The notes under the pieces were generated by a model that worked only from the letters and a program-made list of their open reading frames with translations, made no database searches and was not told the origin of the DNA. The position numbers were made by a program, and so were the translations under genes. From Hyphomicrobiales bacterium (GTDB lineage Bacteria > Pseudomonadota > Alphaproteobacteria > Rhizobiales > Rhizobiaceae): a stretch of 64,000 nucleotides of DNA. The stretch's first letter is position 1, and every line of letters begins with the position of its first letter. The stretch is taken from positions 248,001-312,000 of the forward strand of contig UEIJ01000020.1 in assembly GCA_900470195.1 (NCBI GenBank). Reading direction: 5' to 3'. Positions 8,968 to 18,722 of the stretch are shown in pieces.

Positions 8968-9800
8968 CCGATCACACTCTCATCGTTCAGGAGCTGACCA
9001 CCGGCTATGGCGACCGGCTCGTGCTGGACGGTCTCGATCTGGAAATACCGTCCGGCAAGGTGACAGCGATAGTCGGGGCGAATGCCTGCGGAAAATCCAC
9101 GCTTTTGCGAACGATGTCACGGTTGCTCGCTCCGCGCCATGGACAGGTGCTGCTCGACGGCAGGTCGATCCACACGCTACCCTCCCGCCAGCTTGCACAG
9201 ACGCTCGGCCTGCTGCCGCAATCTCCAATAGCCCCGGAAGGCATATTGGTTGCCGATCTCGTCAGCCGTGGCCGAAATCCCTATCACGGTGTTTTCTCGC
9301 AATGGACGCGGGCAGATGACGAAGCAATCGCGGCGGCACTCGAAGCAACCAGGACCACCGAACTGGCCGACAGGCCGGTCGACGAACTTTCAGGCGGTCA
9401 GCGCCAGCGCGTATGGATCGCGATGGCGCTGGCCCAGCAGACCGAAATCCTTTTGCTGGACGAGCCGACGACCTTTCTGGATATCAGCCATCAGGTGGAA
9501 GTTCTGGACCTTCTCACCGATCTCAACCGGGAACGCGGAACCACAATCGTCATGGTCCTGCACGATCTCAATCTCGCCGCCCGCTATGCGGATTTTCTGG
9601 TCGCGATGGCTGACGGAAACCTGCACGCGGCAGGGACGCCCGACATGGTGTTGACGGAACAGAATATCCGCGAAGTCTTTCATCTCGAGAGCCGCATCAT
9701 GACCGATCCGACTTCCGGTCGCCCCATCATGTTGCCATTGGGTCGCCACCGCGTTCGGCAAGATCAACCGGAAGCCCGTCTCGAACCGTCAACCGGGTAG
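8964..9800 (+). CDS. Siderophore ABC transporter ATPase (FecE/FhuC type)
   Basis: A 278-residue cytoplasmic ATPase. It has Walker A GANACGKST (residues 36-44), Q-loop in GLLPQSPIAPEG, ABC signature LSGGQRQRVWIA, Walker B ILLLDEPT with the catalytic Glu, and switch His in VLHDLNLAARYAD. The 'GANACGKS' form of Walker A is common in the FecE/FhuC branch. The start overlaps the preceding permease by 4 nt. The last ~25 residues are polar and lie outside the ABC fold. It powers the uptake system and is the final gene of the operon, followed by a strong terminator. Confidence 0.93.
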   Translation: MTDHTLIVQELTTGYGDRLVLDGLDLEIPSGKVTAIVGANACGKSTLLRTMSRLLAPRHGQVLLDGRSIHTLPSRQLAQTLGLLPQSPIAPEGILVADLVSRGRNPYHGVFSQWTRADDEAIAAALEATRTTELADRPVDELSGGQRQRVWIAMALAQQTEILLLDEPTTFLDISHQVEVLDLLTDLNRERGTTIVMVLHDLNLAARYADFLVAMADGNLHAAGTPDMVLTEQNIREVFHLESRIMTDPTSGRPIMLPLGRHRVRQDQPEARLEPSTG

Positions 9801-9851
9801 CTGTCCGCGACAACGGCCTTTTGCAGCCTTTTCAATCCGCCGATTTCCTAG

Positions 9852-9879
9852 CGCCGCGATCTGGTGATCGCGGCGTTTT
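9852..9879 (+). terminator. Intrinsic terminator of the siderophore ABC operon
   Basis: A perfect 10-bp GC-rich stem, CGCCGCGATC / GATCGCGGCG, with a TGGT tetraloop, followed directly by TTTT. It lies 51 bp after the ATPase stop and before the biotin promoter, so it insulates the two operons. Confidence 0.85.
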
Positions 9880-9919
9880 CCGTTCTGCCGCGGGTATATC
9901 ACGCTTTTCCAACCTAAAA

Positions 9920-9929
9920 TTATCTATAA
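9920..9929. promoter_or_regulatory. BioR operator, upstream box
   Basis: TTATCTATAA matches the known BioR box (TTATMKATAA) of alphaproteobacteria. It lies just upstream of the proposed -35 of the biotin operon. BioR is a GntR-family repressor of biotin genes in Brucella and Agrobacterium; its gene is not in this window. Confidence 0.85.
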
Positions 9930-9938
9930 TAATTTAGC

Positions 9939-9966
9939 TTGAGTCACTCATGCTTATTCATTTAAT
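9939..9966 (+). promoter_or_regulatory. Likely promoter of the biotin operon
   Basis: TTGAGT and TTTAAT are separated by 16 bp and lie about 50 bp before bioB. The two BioR boxes flank this core, one upstream and one downstream of the expected start of transcription near 9973. A further inverted repeat, AATCTAT...ATAGATT (9964-9982), overlaps the -10 region and resembles half-sites of the same family. Confidence 0.5.
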
Positions 9967-9992
9967 CTATATTTCATAGATTCTTTCTATTT

Positions 9993-10002
9993 TTATAGAT
10001 AA
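9993..10002. promoter_or_regulatory. BioR operator, downstream box
   Basis: TTATAGATAA is the second BioR box and is the reverse complement-type partner of the upstream one, 64 bp away. It is between the proposed transcription start and the bioB ribosome-binding site (GGAG, 10006-10009). Paired boxes allow repression by two dimers or by looping. Confidence 0.85.
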
Positions 10003-10014
10003 AATGGAGAAAGC

Positions 10015-11022
10015 ATGCTGAAAACGGTCCAATCTGCCCCGGAAAACGGAGATAAGACAGAAACCAAACCAGTTGCCGCATGGACGCTCGCAAGCGCTCG
10101 GCTGCTCTATGATCTTCCGTTCAATGATCTTCTTTTCGAGGCACAGAGTGTTCATCGCGCCAATTTCGACCCGAACCGGGTTCAGCTCAGCAAATTGCTC
10201 AACATCAAGACAGGCGGCTGCCCGGAAGATTGCGGCTATTGCAGCCAGTCGGCGCATCATGCGTCCGGGCTGACGGCTTCCAAACTGATGAGCCTTGATA
10301 CAGTCCTTGCAGAAGCGCAGAAAGCCAAGGAAAGTGGCGCGACGCGCTATTGCATGGGCGCGGCCTGGCGCAGCCCGAAGCCGCGTGACGAACCAGCCAT
10401 CGTGGAAATGGTCAGGCAGGTGAAGGCGCTCGGGCTGGAAACCTGCATGACGCTCGGCATGCTGAGCCCCGCTCAGGCGCAGAGCTTTGCGGAAGCAGGC
10501 CTCGATTATTACAACCACAATATCGATACGTCAGAGCGTTTCTATCCGCAGGTCATCACGACACGCAGTTTCGACGAACGGCTGGAAACACTCACCCATG
10601 TGCGGAGCGCCGGGATCAAGGTTTGCAGCGGCGGCATTCTCGGCCTTGGAGAAACCGAAGACGACCGCATCGACATGCTGGTGACGCTGGCAAATCTGCC
10701 CACGCCGCCGGAGAGCGTGCCGATAAACATGCTGATCCCTATGCCCGGATCGCGGCTGGAAAAAGCCTCGCCCGTCGATCCCATCGCCTTTGTCCGCATC
10801 ATCGCACTTGCCCGACTGATGATGCCGCAATCGCATGTGCGTCTGACGGCTGGGCGCAATTCCATGAGCGATGAAATGCAGGCGCTCTGCTTTTTCGCCG
10901 GCGCAAACTCGATCTTTATCGGCGACACGCTCTTGACCGCCGCCAATCCGGGCGAAGACCGCGACACGAGCCTCTTGCGGCGGCTTGGCCTGACGGCGGA
11001 CACACTGGACGATCGCGCATGA
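10015..11022 (+). CDS. bioB: Biotin synthase BioB (radical SAM)
   Basis: A 335-residue radical-SAM enzyme that inserts sulfur into dethiobiotin, the last step of biotin synthesis. The [4Fe-4S] cysteines are visible as C69-x3-C73-x2-C76 within [13 protein letters not shown]. The YNHNIDTS and RLTAGR segments of the auxiliary-cluster and substrate region are also present. It is first in the bioBFDAZ operon, with GGAG five bases before the ATG. The stop overlaps the bioF start by 4 nt. Expression should fall when biotin is plentiful, through the two BioR boxes upstream. Confidence 0.98.
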   Translation: MLKTVQSAPENGDKTETKPVAAWTLASARLLYDLPFNDLLFEAQSVHRANFDPNRVQLSKLLNIKTGGCPEDCGYCSQSAHHASGLTASKLMSLDTVLAEAQKAKESGATRYCMGAAWRSPKPRDEPAIVEMVRQVKALGLETCMTLGMLSPAQAQSFAEAGLDYYNHNIDTSERFYPQVITTRSFDERLETLTHVRSAGIKVCSGGILGLGETEDDRIDMLVTLANLPTPPESVPINMLIPMPGSRLEKASPVDPIAFVRIIALARLMMPQSHVRLTAGRNSMSDEMQALCFFAGANSIFIGDTLLTAANPGEDRDTSLLRRLGLTADTLDDRA

Positions 11023-12164
11023 ATACCGATCCGGTGGCCCGCTATGCCGCGAGCTTGAAAAATCTTGAGCGGCGCGGGCATCTGCGCGCGCTTTCGGATC
11101 ATCGCGGCGCGGACTTCACCTCAAACGATTATCTGGGGCTTGCCGTCTCGCCGTCGATCCGCAGAGCATTGATTGCGGAATTGGAAAAGGGACTTGCCAG
11201 CGGGGCTGGCGGCTCAAGGCTGTTGCGTGGCAACCACCCGGAACATGAGCTTCTGGAAGCTGAGGCCGCCGCCTTTTTTCGCGCGCCGTCCATGCTTTAT
11301 TTCGGCAACGGTTATGCGGCCAATCTTGCGGTTCTCTCGACCCTGCCGCAACGCGGCGATCTGATTGCCTATGACGCGCTGACCCATGCCAGCGCGCATG
11401 AAGGCATGCGGGCCGGAAAGGCCGAGGCCGTTTCCGTTGCACACAATGATGCGGATGCGTTCGACAGAGCCATCCGCGTCTGGCGCGAACGGGGAGGAAG
11501 CGGCACTCCGTGGATTGTGGTGGAGAGCCTTTATTCGATGGATGGCGACTGCGCGCCTCTGTCCGATCTGATGGAAATCGCCGACCGTCACGATGGCTTC
11601 CTCTTCATTGACGAAGCCCATGCCACAGGCGTGCACGGACCGGGCGGACGCGGTTTTGCGGCGGGGCTGGAAGGCAGGCAGAATGTGATTGTCCTCCATA
11701 CCTGCGGCAAGGCCATGGGAAGCGCGGGCGGGCTGGTCGCGGCAGATCCGGTAATGCGCGATTTCCTCATCAACCGCGCGCGTCCTTTCATCTATTCGAC
11801 CGCGCCCTCACCGTTGCAGGTTTCCGCAACACGGCTTGCGCTGAAAACCATGGCGGCAGAAGAGCACCGTCGGCAGGAATTGCACCGGCTTATCGCTCGC
11901 GCCAATGCGCGTTTCGCACATCTCTTCGGCAAACCCGGTAGCGGCACGCAGATATTGCCGCTGATTATCGGCAATGCCGACCGCACCTTGCGCATTGCGC
12001 ATCGCATGCAGGCCGAGGGCCTCGACATACGCGCCATCCGCCCTCCGACAGTGCCCGCCGGAACAGCGCGTTTGCGCATCACCATCACGCTTAACGTCGA
12101 TGAACCCACGATAACGCGCATGTTCGAGCGCCTTGCCGAAATCATGGCAGAGGAAATGTTATGA
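11019..12164 (+). CDS. bioF: 8-amino-7-oxononanoate synthase BioF
   Basis: A 381-residue PLP enzyme of the alpha-oxoamine synthase family. It condenses pimeloyl-ACP (or -CoA) with L-alanine to give 8-amino-7-oxononanoate. Visible motifs are [19 protein letters not shown] (residues 62-80), D198 and H201 in [12 protein letters not shown], and the PLP lysine K231 in [12 protein letters not shown]. Both ends overlap the neighbouring genes by 4 nt, so the operon is translationally coupled. The pimeloyl donor is probably made by BioZ, encoded last in the same operon. Confidence 0.97.
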   Translation: MNTDPVARYAASLKNLERRGHLRALSDHRGADFTSNDYLGLAVSPSIRRALIAELEKGLASGAGGSRLLRGNHPEHELLEAEAAAFFRAPSMLYFGNGYAANLAVLSTLPQRGDLIAYDALTHASAHEGMRAGKAEAVSVAHNDADAFDRAIRVWRERGGSGTPWIVVESLYSMDGDCAPLSDLMEIADRHDGFLFIDEAHATGVHGPGGRGFAAGLEGRQNVIVLHTCGKAMGSAGGLVAADPVMRDFLINRARPFIYSTAPSPLQVSATRLALKTMAAEEHRRQELHRLIARANARFAHLFGKPGSGTQILPLIIGNADRTLRIAHRMQAEGLDIRAIRPPTVPAGTARLRITITLNVDEPTITRMFERLAEIMAEEML

Positions 12165-12799
12165 AACAGACTTTCGTCGTTACCGGCACCGATACAGGTA
12201 TCGGCAAAACCGTCTTTTCCGCAGCCCTCACGGATGCGCTCAATGCCTGTTACTGGAAGCCGGTGCAATCGGGGCTGGATGAGGCGACCGACAGCGAAAC
12301 CGTGTTGCGGCTCGCAGGACTTTCGCAGCGGCGGATCATTCCTGAAACCTGGCGCCTGAAAACACCGGCCTCGCCACATCTTGCGGCGCAGATCGACGGA
12401 GTGGAGATCGATGCAGATGCGCTCGACATCCCATCGGTCGATGCGCCTCTGGTGATCGAAGGCGCAGGCGGATTGCATGTGCCGCTGACGCGCCGCACGA
12501 CATTCATCAATGTTTTTGCGCGTTGGCAAAAGCCGGTCATTCTATGTTCAAGAACCGGCCTCGGGACCATCAATCATAGCTTGCTTTCGCTCGAGGCATT
12601 GAGCCGCCGCAATATCCCCGTGCTAGGCATCGCCTTTATCGGTGACCCACAACCCGACACCGAGCAGATTGTTCCGGAACTCAGCGGCGTGCGCAGGCTG
12701 GGCCGGTTGCCGCATCTTGCAAAGCTCGATCAGGACACACTCCGCCGCGCTTTCCGCGAACATTTCGACATGAATCTATTTAACGAGGCTTCCGAATGA
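12161..12799 (+). CDS. bioD: Dethiobiotin synthetase BioD
   Basis: A 212-residue cytoplasmic ATP-dependent carboxylase that closes the ureido ring, turning 7,8-diaminononanoate, CO2 and ATP into dethiobiotin. The P-loop is at the N-terminus (GTDTGIGKTVFSAAL), followed by YWKPVQSG and VIEGAGGLHVPL, all BioD signatures. GAGG sits seven bases before the ATG, which overlaps the bioF stop. Length is normal for the family. Confidence 0.97.
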   Translation: MKQTFVVTGTDTGIGKTVFSAALTDALNACYWKPVQSGLDEATDSETVLRLAGLSQRRIIPETWRLKTPASPHLAAQIDGVEIDADALDIPSVDAPLVIEGAGGLHVPLTRRTTFINVFARWQKPVILCSRTGLGTINHSLLSLEALSRRNIPVLGIAFIGDPQPDTEQIVPELSGVRRLGRLPHLAKLDQDTLRRAFREHFDMNLFNEASE

Positions 12800-14070
12800 G
12801 CGGCTATTCGTCGCCTGTCTGGCACCCATTCACGCAACACGCTACAGAACCGGCTTTTCGCCGGATCGTCAAAACTGACGGCGCCTATCTGCTTGATGAA
12901 ACCAGCCGCTCCGTGCTGGACGCCATATCGTCATGGTGGGTAATTACCCACGGGCATCGTCACCAGAAGATCATGACGGCAATCCGTGATGCATCGGAAC
13001 TGTTCGACCAGATCATATTTGCCGAGTTTACCCACGAACCGGCGGAGAAGCTGGCGCGAGAATTGGTCAAACTCGCCCCGCAGGGCCTCGCCCACGTCTT
13101 CTATTCCGACAGCGGCTCCACCGCGGTCGAGGTCGCGATCAAGATGGCGCTCGGTTTCTATCACAACAGAAACGAACCGCGCTCGCGCATCGTGGTGATG
13201 GAGCATAGCTATCATGGCGATACGATTGGAACCATGTCCACGGGTGCGCGCGGCGTTTTCAACGCGGCTTACGAACCCTTGTTATTTCAGGTCGACACCA
13301 TTCCGTTTCCGTCGGCCGGACGGGAGCAGGAAACGCTCGACGCGCTGGAAAAGTTCTGTCGCAGCGGCGAGGTTGCCGCCCTGTTGATAGAGCCGTTGGT
13401 TCTGGGAGCGGGCGGAATGAAAATCTATTCCGCGCATCTTCTGGCTGAATTCCAGCGGATTACACAACGCTATGGAACGCTGCTGATTGCCGATGAAGTG
13501 ATGACCGGATGGGGACGCACCGGCACCATGTTTGCCTGCGAGCAGGCGTCCATCACACCGGATATCCTGTGCCTTTCCAAAGGCATTACCGGCGGCGCGC
13601 TTCCGCTGGCCGCGACGCTCAGCACGATCGAAATCTTTGAGGCGCATTTTTCGACGGATCGAAGACGCACCTTCTTCCATTCCAGCTCCTACACGGCCAA
13701 TCCTATTGCCTGTGCCGCCGCGTGCGCCAATATTGAAGTCTGGCAGACAGAACCCGTTGCGGACCGCATCAAGGCACTCGGCCAATTGCATTCGGAGAGG
13801 CTTGCACGTTTTCGCAACGATCCGCGTTTCACCAATCTGCGCCAGCAAGGCACCATTGCGGCCCTCGACCTCGCCGTCGAAGAGACCGGATACCTTTCCG
13901 ATGCGGGACCGAAACTGAAAGCCTTCTTCCGTGAAGCAGGCGTGCTTCTGCGTCCGCTTGGCGATGTGATCTATCTGATGCCGCCCTATTGCGCGACGCC
14001 TGCCGATCTGGACCTGGCCTATGATGCGATCGATGCGGCAGCCGACATTATCGGGAAGGCAGCGCGATGA
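12796..14070 (+). CDS. bioA: Adenosylmethionine-8-amino-7-oxononanoate aminotransferase BioA
   Basis: A 424-residue class III aminotransferase that uses SAM as amino donor to make 7,8-diaminononanoate. [10 protein letters not shown] near residue 46, [12 protein letters not shown] near 105, the PLP-contacting D233 in [13 protein letters not shown] and the PLP lysine K262 in LSKGITGG are all present. The WW pair is typical of the SAM-binding pocket of BioA. Start and stop overlap bioD and bioZ by 4 nt each. Confidence 0.97.
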   Translation: MSGYSSPVWHPFTQHATEPAFRRIVKTDGAYLLDETSRSVLDAISSWWVITHGHRHQKIMTAIRDASELFDQIIFAEFTHEPAEKLARELVKLAPQGLAHVFYSDSGSTAVEVAIKMALGFYHNRNEPRSRIVVMEHSYHGDTIGTMSTGARGVFNAAYEPLLFQVDTIPFPSAGREQETLDALEKFCRSGEVAALLIEPLVLGAGGMKIYSAHLLAEFQRITQRYGTLLIADEVMTGWGRTGTMFACEQASITPDILCLSKGITGGALPLAATLSTIEIFEAHFSTDRRRTFFHSSSYTANPIACAAACANIEVWQTEPVADRIKALGQLHSERLARFRNDPRFTNLRQQGTIAALDLAVEETGYLSDAGPKLKAFFREAGVLLRPLGDVIYLMPPYCATPADLDLAYDAIDAAADIIGKAAR

Positions 14071-15020
14071 GCCTTTCGAGCCGAATGGCAGGCTTCGGTC
14101 ATTATGTGCCGGATCGCCGGGTGGAAAATGCCGAACTGGAACGACGTCTCGGACTGGATGCCGGCTGGATCGAACGGCGCACCGGTATCCGCGAAAGACG
14201 CTGGGCAGCGACGGATGAAACCCTGACGGACATGGCAATGAAGGCCGGAACAATGGCGCTCGACAATGCCGGTCTGACGCGCAATTCGGTCGGGTTCGTC
14301 ATTCTCGCCACATCCACGCCAGATCATCTCCTGCCGCCTTCAGCACCCCTTCTGGCGCACAAGCTGGGGCTGGAAAACTGCGGCGGCATCGATCTGGCGG
14401 GCGCCTGCTCCGGCTTTCTTTATGCGCTCGTGCTTGCCGACGGCTTCGTCAAAAACTTCGGAAAGCCGGTTCTGGTGGTCGCAGCCAATATATTGAGCCG
14501 CCGCATCGATATGAAAGAACGGAACACGGCAATTCTCTTTGCCGATGCCGCCGGTGCTGTCCTGCTCACACCGTCAAACAACCCGCAGGAGGGACTGTGT
14601 GGCTCCGCGCTCGTTTCTGATGGAGCGCATTATGGGCTGATTTCCATTCCGGCGGGTGGCACACGAATGACGATGCCGGATGGGAAAGCCGTCTTCACGC
14701 AAGCTGTTCGCATGATGACGCGTTGCGCAGAAGACGCGCTTGAGCAAGCATCCCTTGTCGCCGCCGATGTGGACAGGTTCTTTCCTCATCAGGCCAATAG
14801 GCGGATCATAGACACCGTCTGCGGCCAGCTGGGACTGCCTGTTACCATCGCGGCCAAGACGATTGGTGCGTTCGGCAACTCGTCGGCTGCTACCATCCCG
14901 CTCTCATTGTCGCTGGCGTCGAGAGCGCGGCCTTTCCAACCCGGCGAGCGGCTGCTTCTATCTGCGGCAGGTGCCGGAATGCTCGCAGGTGCCGTGGTCT
15001 GGAACGTTGGCGGCGCCTGA
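14067..15020 (+). CDS. bioZ: BioZ, KASIII-like enzyme making the pimeloyl precursor
   Basis: A 317-residue homolog of FabH (3-ketoacyl-ACP synthase III) with the full triad: C114 in [11 protein letters not shown]241 in [10 protein letters not shown] and N271 in [10 protein letters not shown]. In Agrobacterium and Brucella, BioZ joins glutaryl-CoA, from lysine breakdown, to malonyl-ACP to begin pimeloyl-ACP. This explains why no bioC or bioH is needed. Its place as last gene of bioBFDA, with a 4-nt overlap, distinguishes it from housekeeping FabH. The next gene, 83 bp on, is convergent. Confidence 0.94.
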   Translation: MSLSSRMAGFGHYVPDRRVENAELERRLGLDAGWIERRTGIRERRWAATDETLTDMAMKAGTMALDNAGLTRNSVGFVILATSTPDHLLPPSAPLLAHKLGLENCGGIDLAGACSGFLYALVLADGFVKNFGKPVLVVAANILSRRIDMKERNTAILFADAAGAVLLTPSNNPQEGLCGSALVSDGAHYGLISIPAGGTRMTMPDGKAVFTQAVRMMTRCAEDALEQASLVAADVDRFFPHQANRRIIDTVCGQLGLPVTIAAKTIGAFGNSSAATIPLSLSLASRARPFQPGERLLLSAAGAGMLAGAVVWNVGGA

Positions 15021-15103
15021 ATGCGGGTCACATCTCGTCTGGCTGCTGCAAACCAGACAGGCGGCGGCAGAACATGTCCGTCGCCTCCTGCCTGTCCTTC
15101 GCG

Positions 15104-16720
15104 CTAGTTCGAGCCATCCATAGAGCGAATTTTTCGCGCCGTTGCCTGCAACAGCGTGAACGCCTCGAAACGGCTGTCGTGCCATTTGGCGCGCTCTGCA
15201 TCCGGCCTGTTCACCTCGCCAAGTTCCGACATGGCGTGCATGGCGGCGGCAAGATCAGGGTAAGCACCCGACGCAACTGCGCCCAGCATGGCCGAACCGA
15301 GCAGCACCGGTTCCGGCGACGTGGAAGCGGCGATAACGAGGCCGGTCGTATCGGCAAGCACCTGGCGCACAAGATGCGAACGCGCAGCACCGCCGGAAAC
15401 AACGATAGTATCGGTTTCGATGCCCTTTGCCTTCTGCGCCTCGACAATCTGCCGGGCGCCATAGCCGAGCCCGCACAGACCCGCGAGATAAAGCGCCGTC
15501 AGGCTGTCGAGCCCGGCGTCGAGATCAAGACCGGCAATGATGGCGCGTGCGTCAGGATCGGCGAACGGTGCGCGATTGCCGAGGAATTCCGGCACCACAT
15601 GAATGTCGCCGATGATAGCAGCCGTCTTTTCAACGCCGCCCCTCGCCTCGACTTCGGCGGCAAGGCTGTCGGCAAGCCCGTTGCCTTTGTCCGCCGCCTG
15701 CTTTTCCGCTTCTGCCGCGAAAGGATGCATGTGGATCAGATGATCGATAGCAGCGCCTGCCGCGGACTGGCCACCCTCGTTGAGCCACAGGCCCGGAACC
15801 ATCGCCGAATAATACGGACCCCAGACGCCGTCCACGAAAACAGGCTGTTCGGTAGTGGTCATGGTGCAGGCCGAAGTGCCGAACACATAGGCCATGCGTG
15901 ACAATATCCGGCCTTCCGAACCACGTGCCCCCACCGTTCCGATACCGCCCGCATGGGCATCAATCAGACCGGCGGCAATCGCCGTCCCCGGCTTCAGGCC
16001 GAGTTCGGCCGCTGCCTGTTCGCTCAAGTCGCCAAGCTTTTCGCCACCGGCGCGAACGTCGGTACCGATGCGGACGAAATTTTCGTCGGCCAGCTCGCCA
16101 AGGCCAACTTTGCGGAAATACGCCTCATCCCAGCGCTTTTCGTGGCTGAGATAAGTCCATTTGCAAGTTACGGTACAGGCCGAGCGGGCAAGGCTGCCAC
16201 AGGATTTCCAGGTTAGAAAATCAGTCAGATCGAAAAACTGCCAGGTGGCGGCGAAGGTTTCCGGCTTGTTTTCCTTGAGCCATAAAAGCTTCGGCGTTTC
16301 CATCTCCGGAGAAATGGTGCCGCCAACGTAGTCGAGAACCCCGGCCTTGGTCGCATTGATGCGCTCGGCCTGACCGACTGCGCGGTGATCCATCCACACG
16401 ATGATGTCGCGTGCAGGATCATTGGACGGGCCGACGGCGAGCGGCTTGCCGCCCTCGCCCAGCACGACCAGCGAGCATGTCGCATCATAGCCGATACCGG
16501 CAATGTCAGCCGGATCGACGCCGGCGATCTTGACGGCCTCGCGCACGCTGTCGCACACCGCCTGCCAGATATTGGCGCTCGATTGCTCGACAATGCTGCC
16601 TGCCTCGCGCCAGATGGTAATATCGCGCTTGGCCGAAGCAAGCATGCTGCCGCTGGCGTCGAAGAGACCCGCACGGGCGCTGCCGGTGCCGACATCGACG
16701 CCCAGATAATAGCTCGTCAT
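15104..16720 (-). CDS. rbtK: FGGY-family D-ribulokinase of a ribitol pathway
   Basis: A 538-residue sugar kinase. The FGGY N-terminal ATPase core begins GVDVGTGSARAGLFD; conserved acidic residues include D in WMDHRA and in GLIDAHAGG; the C-terminal FGGY half has VVSGGAARSHLVRQVLAD. It belongs to the 5-carbon ketose kinase branch. Its partner dehydrogenase, encoded 12 bp upstream, converts ribitol to D-ribulose, so the likely reaction is D-ribulose to D-ribulose 5-phosphate. AGGAG is present before the ATG. It is the last gene of the minus-strand ribitol operon. Substrate is inferred from context and family, not proved. Confidence 0.87.
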   Translation of the reverse strand: MTSYYLGVDVGTGSARAGLFDASGSMLASAKRDITIWREAGSIVEQSSANIWQAVCDSVREAVKIAGVDPADIAGIGYDATCSLVVLGEGGKPLAVGPSNDPARDIIVWMDHRAVGQAERINATKAGVLDYVGGTISPEMETPKLLWLKENKPETFAATWQFFDLTDFLTWKSCGSLARSACTVTCKWTYLSHEKRWDEAYFRKVGLGELADENFVRIGTDVRAGGEKLGDLSEQAAAELGLKPGTAIAAGLIDAHAGGIGTVGARGSEGRILSRMAYVFGTSACTMTTTEQPVFVDGVWGPYYSAMVPGLWLNEGGQSAAGAAIDHLIHMHPFAAEAEKQAADKGNGLADSLAAEVEARGGVEKTAAIIGDIHVVPEFLGNRAPFADPDARAIIAGLDLDAGLDSLTALYLAGLCGLGYGARQIVEAQKAKGIETDTIVVSGGAARSHLVRQVLADTTGLVIAASTSPEPVLLGSAMLGAVASGAYPDLAAAMHAMSELGEVNRPDAERAKWHDSRFEAFTLLQATARKIRSMDGSN

Positions 16721-16732
16721 GGCCGCTCCTGT

Positions 16733-17461
16733 TTACAGATCAAGGCTCTGCGGAAGAATGACCAGATCACGAATGGTGATGTTGCGCGGGCGGGTCAGCA
16801 TGAACATCACCGATTCCGCAACTTCCTTCGGTTCCATCAGACTGCCATTGGCAAGTGCCTCGTCCAGCTTGGCCTTCGGCCAGTCGCTGATGAGGGCGGT
16901 CACGACCGGGCCCGGCAGGACGCCGCCGACGCGGATACCGTGCGGGGCGACCTGACGGCGAACCGTATGCACGAAGGCCTGAACGGCATGTTTGGACGCC
17001 GTATAGATGGGTTCCCAGATCACCGGCACAACACCGGCGACGGAGCTTGTCATGATGATATCGCCGGTCTTGCGCTCCATCATATGCGGCAGCACGGCAT
17101 GGATGGTGCGGAAGGCGGCGTTGATGTTGAGGTTCAACATGCGGTCCCATGCGTCAGGGTCGCCTTCCCACAAAGGACCGCCGATATAGGCGCCGGCATT
17201 GGCGTGAAACACGTCAAGCTGGCCAGCCTGTTCGAGAATCTGCGGCATCATCGTGGCGACAGATGCCGGATTGAGCAGGTCGATGACCAGCGGTCTGGCC
17301 TTGTCGCCGAGTTCAGCACATTTTTCCTTCAGCGCCTTCTCGTCACGGTCGACGAGGAACACCGTCATGCCCGCTTCGATCATGTGCTTTGCGCATTCAA
17401 AGCCGATGCCTGAAGCAGCGCCAGTAACCGCTGCAACTTGTCCTTTGAGATCCTGAGCCAT
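16733..17461 (-). CDS. rbtD: Ribitol 2-dehydrogenase (short-chain dehydrogenase)
   Basis: A 242-residue NAD-dependent short-chain dehydrogenase. It has the dinucleotide motif TGAASGIG (residues 14-21), the NAG element in [12 protein letters not shown], a catalytic Ser in MTSSVAGV and YTASK (Tyr-x3-Lys). Blocks such as [11 protein letters not shown], VIWEPxYTASK and [10 protein letters not shown], together with ILPQSLDL at the C-terminus, closely resemble Klebsiella ribitol dehydrogenase as I remember it, so ribitol to D-ribulose is the best call. The start shown has GGG upstream; an 18-codon extension lacks support. It lies between the transporter and the kinase in one operon. Confidence 0.88.
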   Translation of the reverse strand: MAQDLKGQVAAVTGAASGIGFECAKHMIEAGMTVFLVDRDEKALKEKCAELGDKARPLVIDLLNPASVATMMPQILEQAGQLDVFHANAGAYIGGPLWEGDPDAWDRMLNLNINAAFRTIHAVLPHMMERKTGDIIMTSSVAGVVPVIWEPIYTASKHAVQAFVHTVRRQVAPHGIRVGGVLPGPVVTALISDWPKAKLDEALANGSLMEPKEVAESVMFMLTRPRNITIRDLVILPQSLDL

Positions 17462-17477
17462 TTGAGAACCCTTTTTG

Positions 17478-18722
17478 TTAGGCGCGGCCGTGCGACTGGC
17501 GCGAGCGGCGGGCAAGAGAATCGACGATCACCGCGATGGCAAGCACTGCGCCCGTGATCATGTAGCGAAGCGAGGACGACAGATCGAGCAGCGTCAAGCC
17601 GCTGGCGATCGACTGGATGACGATGATGCCAAGCAATGCCGACCAGGCGCTACCGCGCCCGCCGAAGAGGCTCGTTCCGCCGATGACGGCTGCCGCGATG
17701 GCGTTCAGGTTGACGTCACCCGTACCGGCTTGCTGGCTGGAGGAAGCAAGGCGCGCTGCGGCCAGAATTCCCCCTGCCGCGGCCAGAACCGAACAGGTCA
17801 CGAAGGCCGAAATATAGACGAAGGTGACATTGATACCGGCGCGGCGCGCGGCCTCACGGTTGCCGCCGACGGCCTGCATGGCGCGTCCCCATTTGGTGCG
17901 GGTGAGTGCGTAGTTCATTGCAATCACCAGCGCCACGAACAGGCCGAACATCCATGGCACGCCCCGCGACTGGTTGAGATAGAACACTGCACCACCGACA
18001 ATGATCGTGATAACGATAGCCTTGAGCGCGATCCCGACCGAGGACGGTGCCGACAGGCCGGCTTCACGGCGACGCTGCGCGGAGCGGAATCCGGTGAAGA
18101 AGATGGCAAGTCCGGCAATCAGCACCAGCGCATAAGAAAGCGGACGCGGCATCACCAGAAGCTGGCCGAAGCTCACCAACCAGGAGCCGTAGGGCAGGTT
18201 GATGGAGCCTGTATTGCCAAGGAGATAAAGCTGTAGACCAAGCGCTGCCAGCAGGCCAGCCAGCGTGGAAACGAAGCTTGGCATGCTGAAGCGGTTATAG
18301 AGAAACGCATAAAGCAGGCCGATAAGCGCCCCAGTGCATAGCGCCGCCAGCATCGCAAATCCGACAGGCCAGCCATGATTGACCCAGAGCACGCCGACGA
18401 TAGCCGAAGCCAGACCGCTGACCGAACCGACCGAAAGATCGATTTCGCCCAGCATCAGGATGCAGACGATACCGAGCGAAATCACGCCGATGGTCGAGCA
18501 GTCGAACAGCAGATTGACGAGATTGTTGCTCGACAGAAAGACCGGGTTCAACGTCTGGAAAACCGTCCAGATGATAACAAGACCGACGATAACCGGCAGC
18601 GATCCAAGATCGCCCGAACGAACACGATCGAAGAAGCTGCGCAGCGCGCCTGAAACGCCTTCGTCATGACGCACGCGTGTATCCTGGCGGTCGAGAGGGG
18701 TATTTCCGGTTGCTTGGTTCAT
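17478..18722 (-). CDS. Sugar-alcohol ABC permease (XylH-like)
   Basis: A 414-residue permease of the BPD_transp_2 family with about 12-14 helices, longer than RbsC and closer to XylH in size. [15 protein letters not shown] near residue 95 and [18 protein letters not shown] near residue 335 are the family's loops for ATPase and substrate contact. A Lys/Arg-rich loop (SAQRRREAG) marks a cytoplasmic segment. The start overlaps the ATPase stop by one base (TAATG), and the stop is 16 bp before the dehydrogenase start. It presumably forms a homodimeric pore for ribitol. Confidence 0.9.
   Translation of the reverse strand: MNQATGNTPLDRQDTRVRHDEGVSGALRSFFDRVRSGDLGSLPVIVGLVIIWTVFQTLNPVFLSSNNLVNLLFDCSTIGVISLGIVCILMLGEIDLSVGSVSGLASAIVGVLWVNHGWPVGFAMLAALCTGALIGLLYAFLYNRFSMPSFVSTLAGLLAALGLQLYLLGNTGSINLPYGSWLVSFGQLLVMPRPLSYALVLIAGLAIFFTGFRSAQRRREAGLSAPSSVGIALKAIVITIIVGGAVFYLNQSRGVPWMFGLFVALVIAMNYALTRTKWGRAMQAVGGNREAARRAGINVTFVYISAFVTCSVLAAAGGILAAARLASSSQQAGTGDVNLNAIAAAVIGGTSLFGGRGSAWSALLGIIVIQSIASGLTLLDLSSSLRYMITGAVLAIAVIVDSLARRSRQSHGRA

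Noticed and set aside
15037..15058. GTCTGG...CCAGAC hairpin between bioZ and the kinase gene
   Set aside because: Only a 6-bp stem with a 10-nt loop and no T-run; too weak to call a terminator.
16385..17413. 342-codon plus-strand frame across the kinase and dehydrogenase genes
   Set aside because: Antisense shadow of two recognised enzymes in a high-GC region; no ribosome-binding site or known motif.
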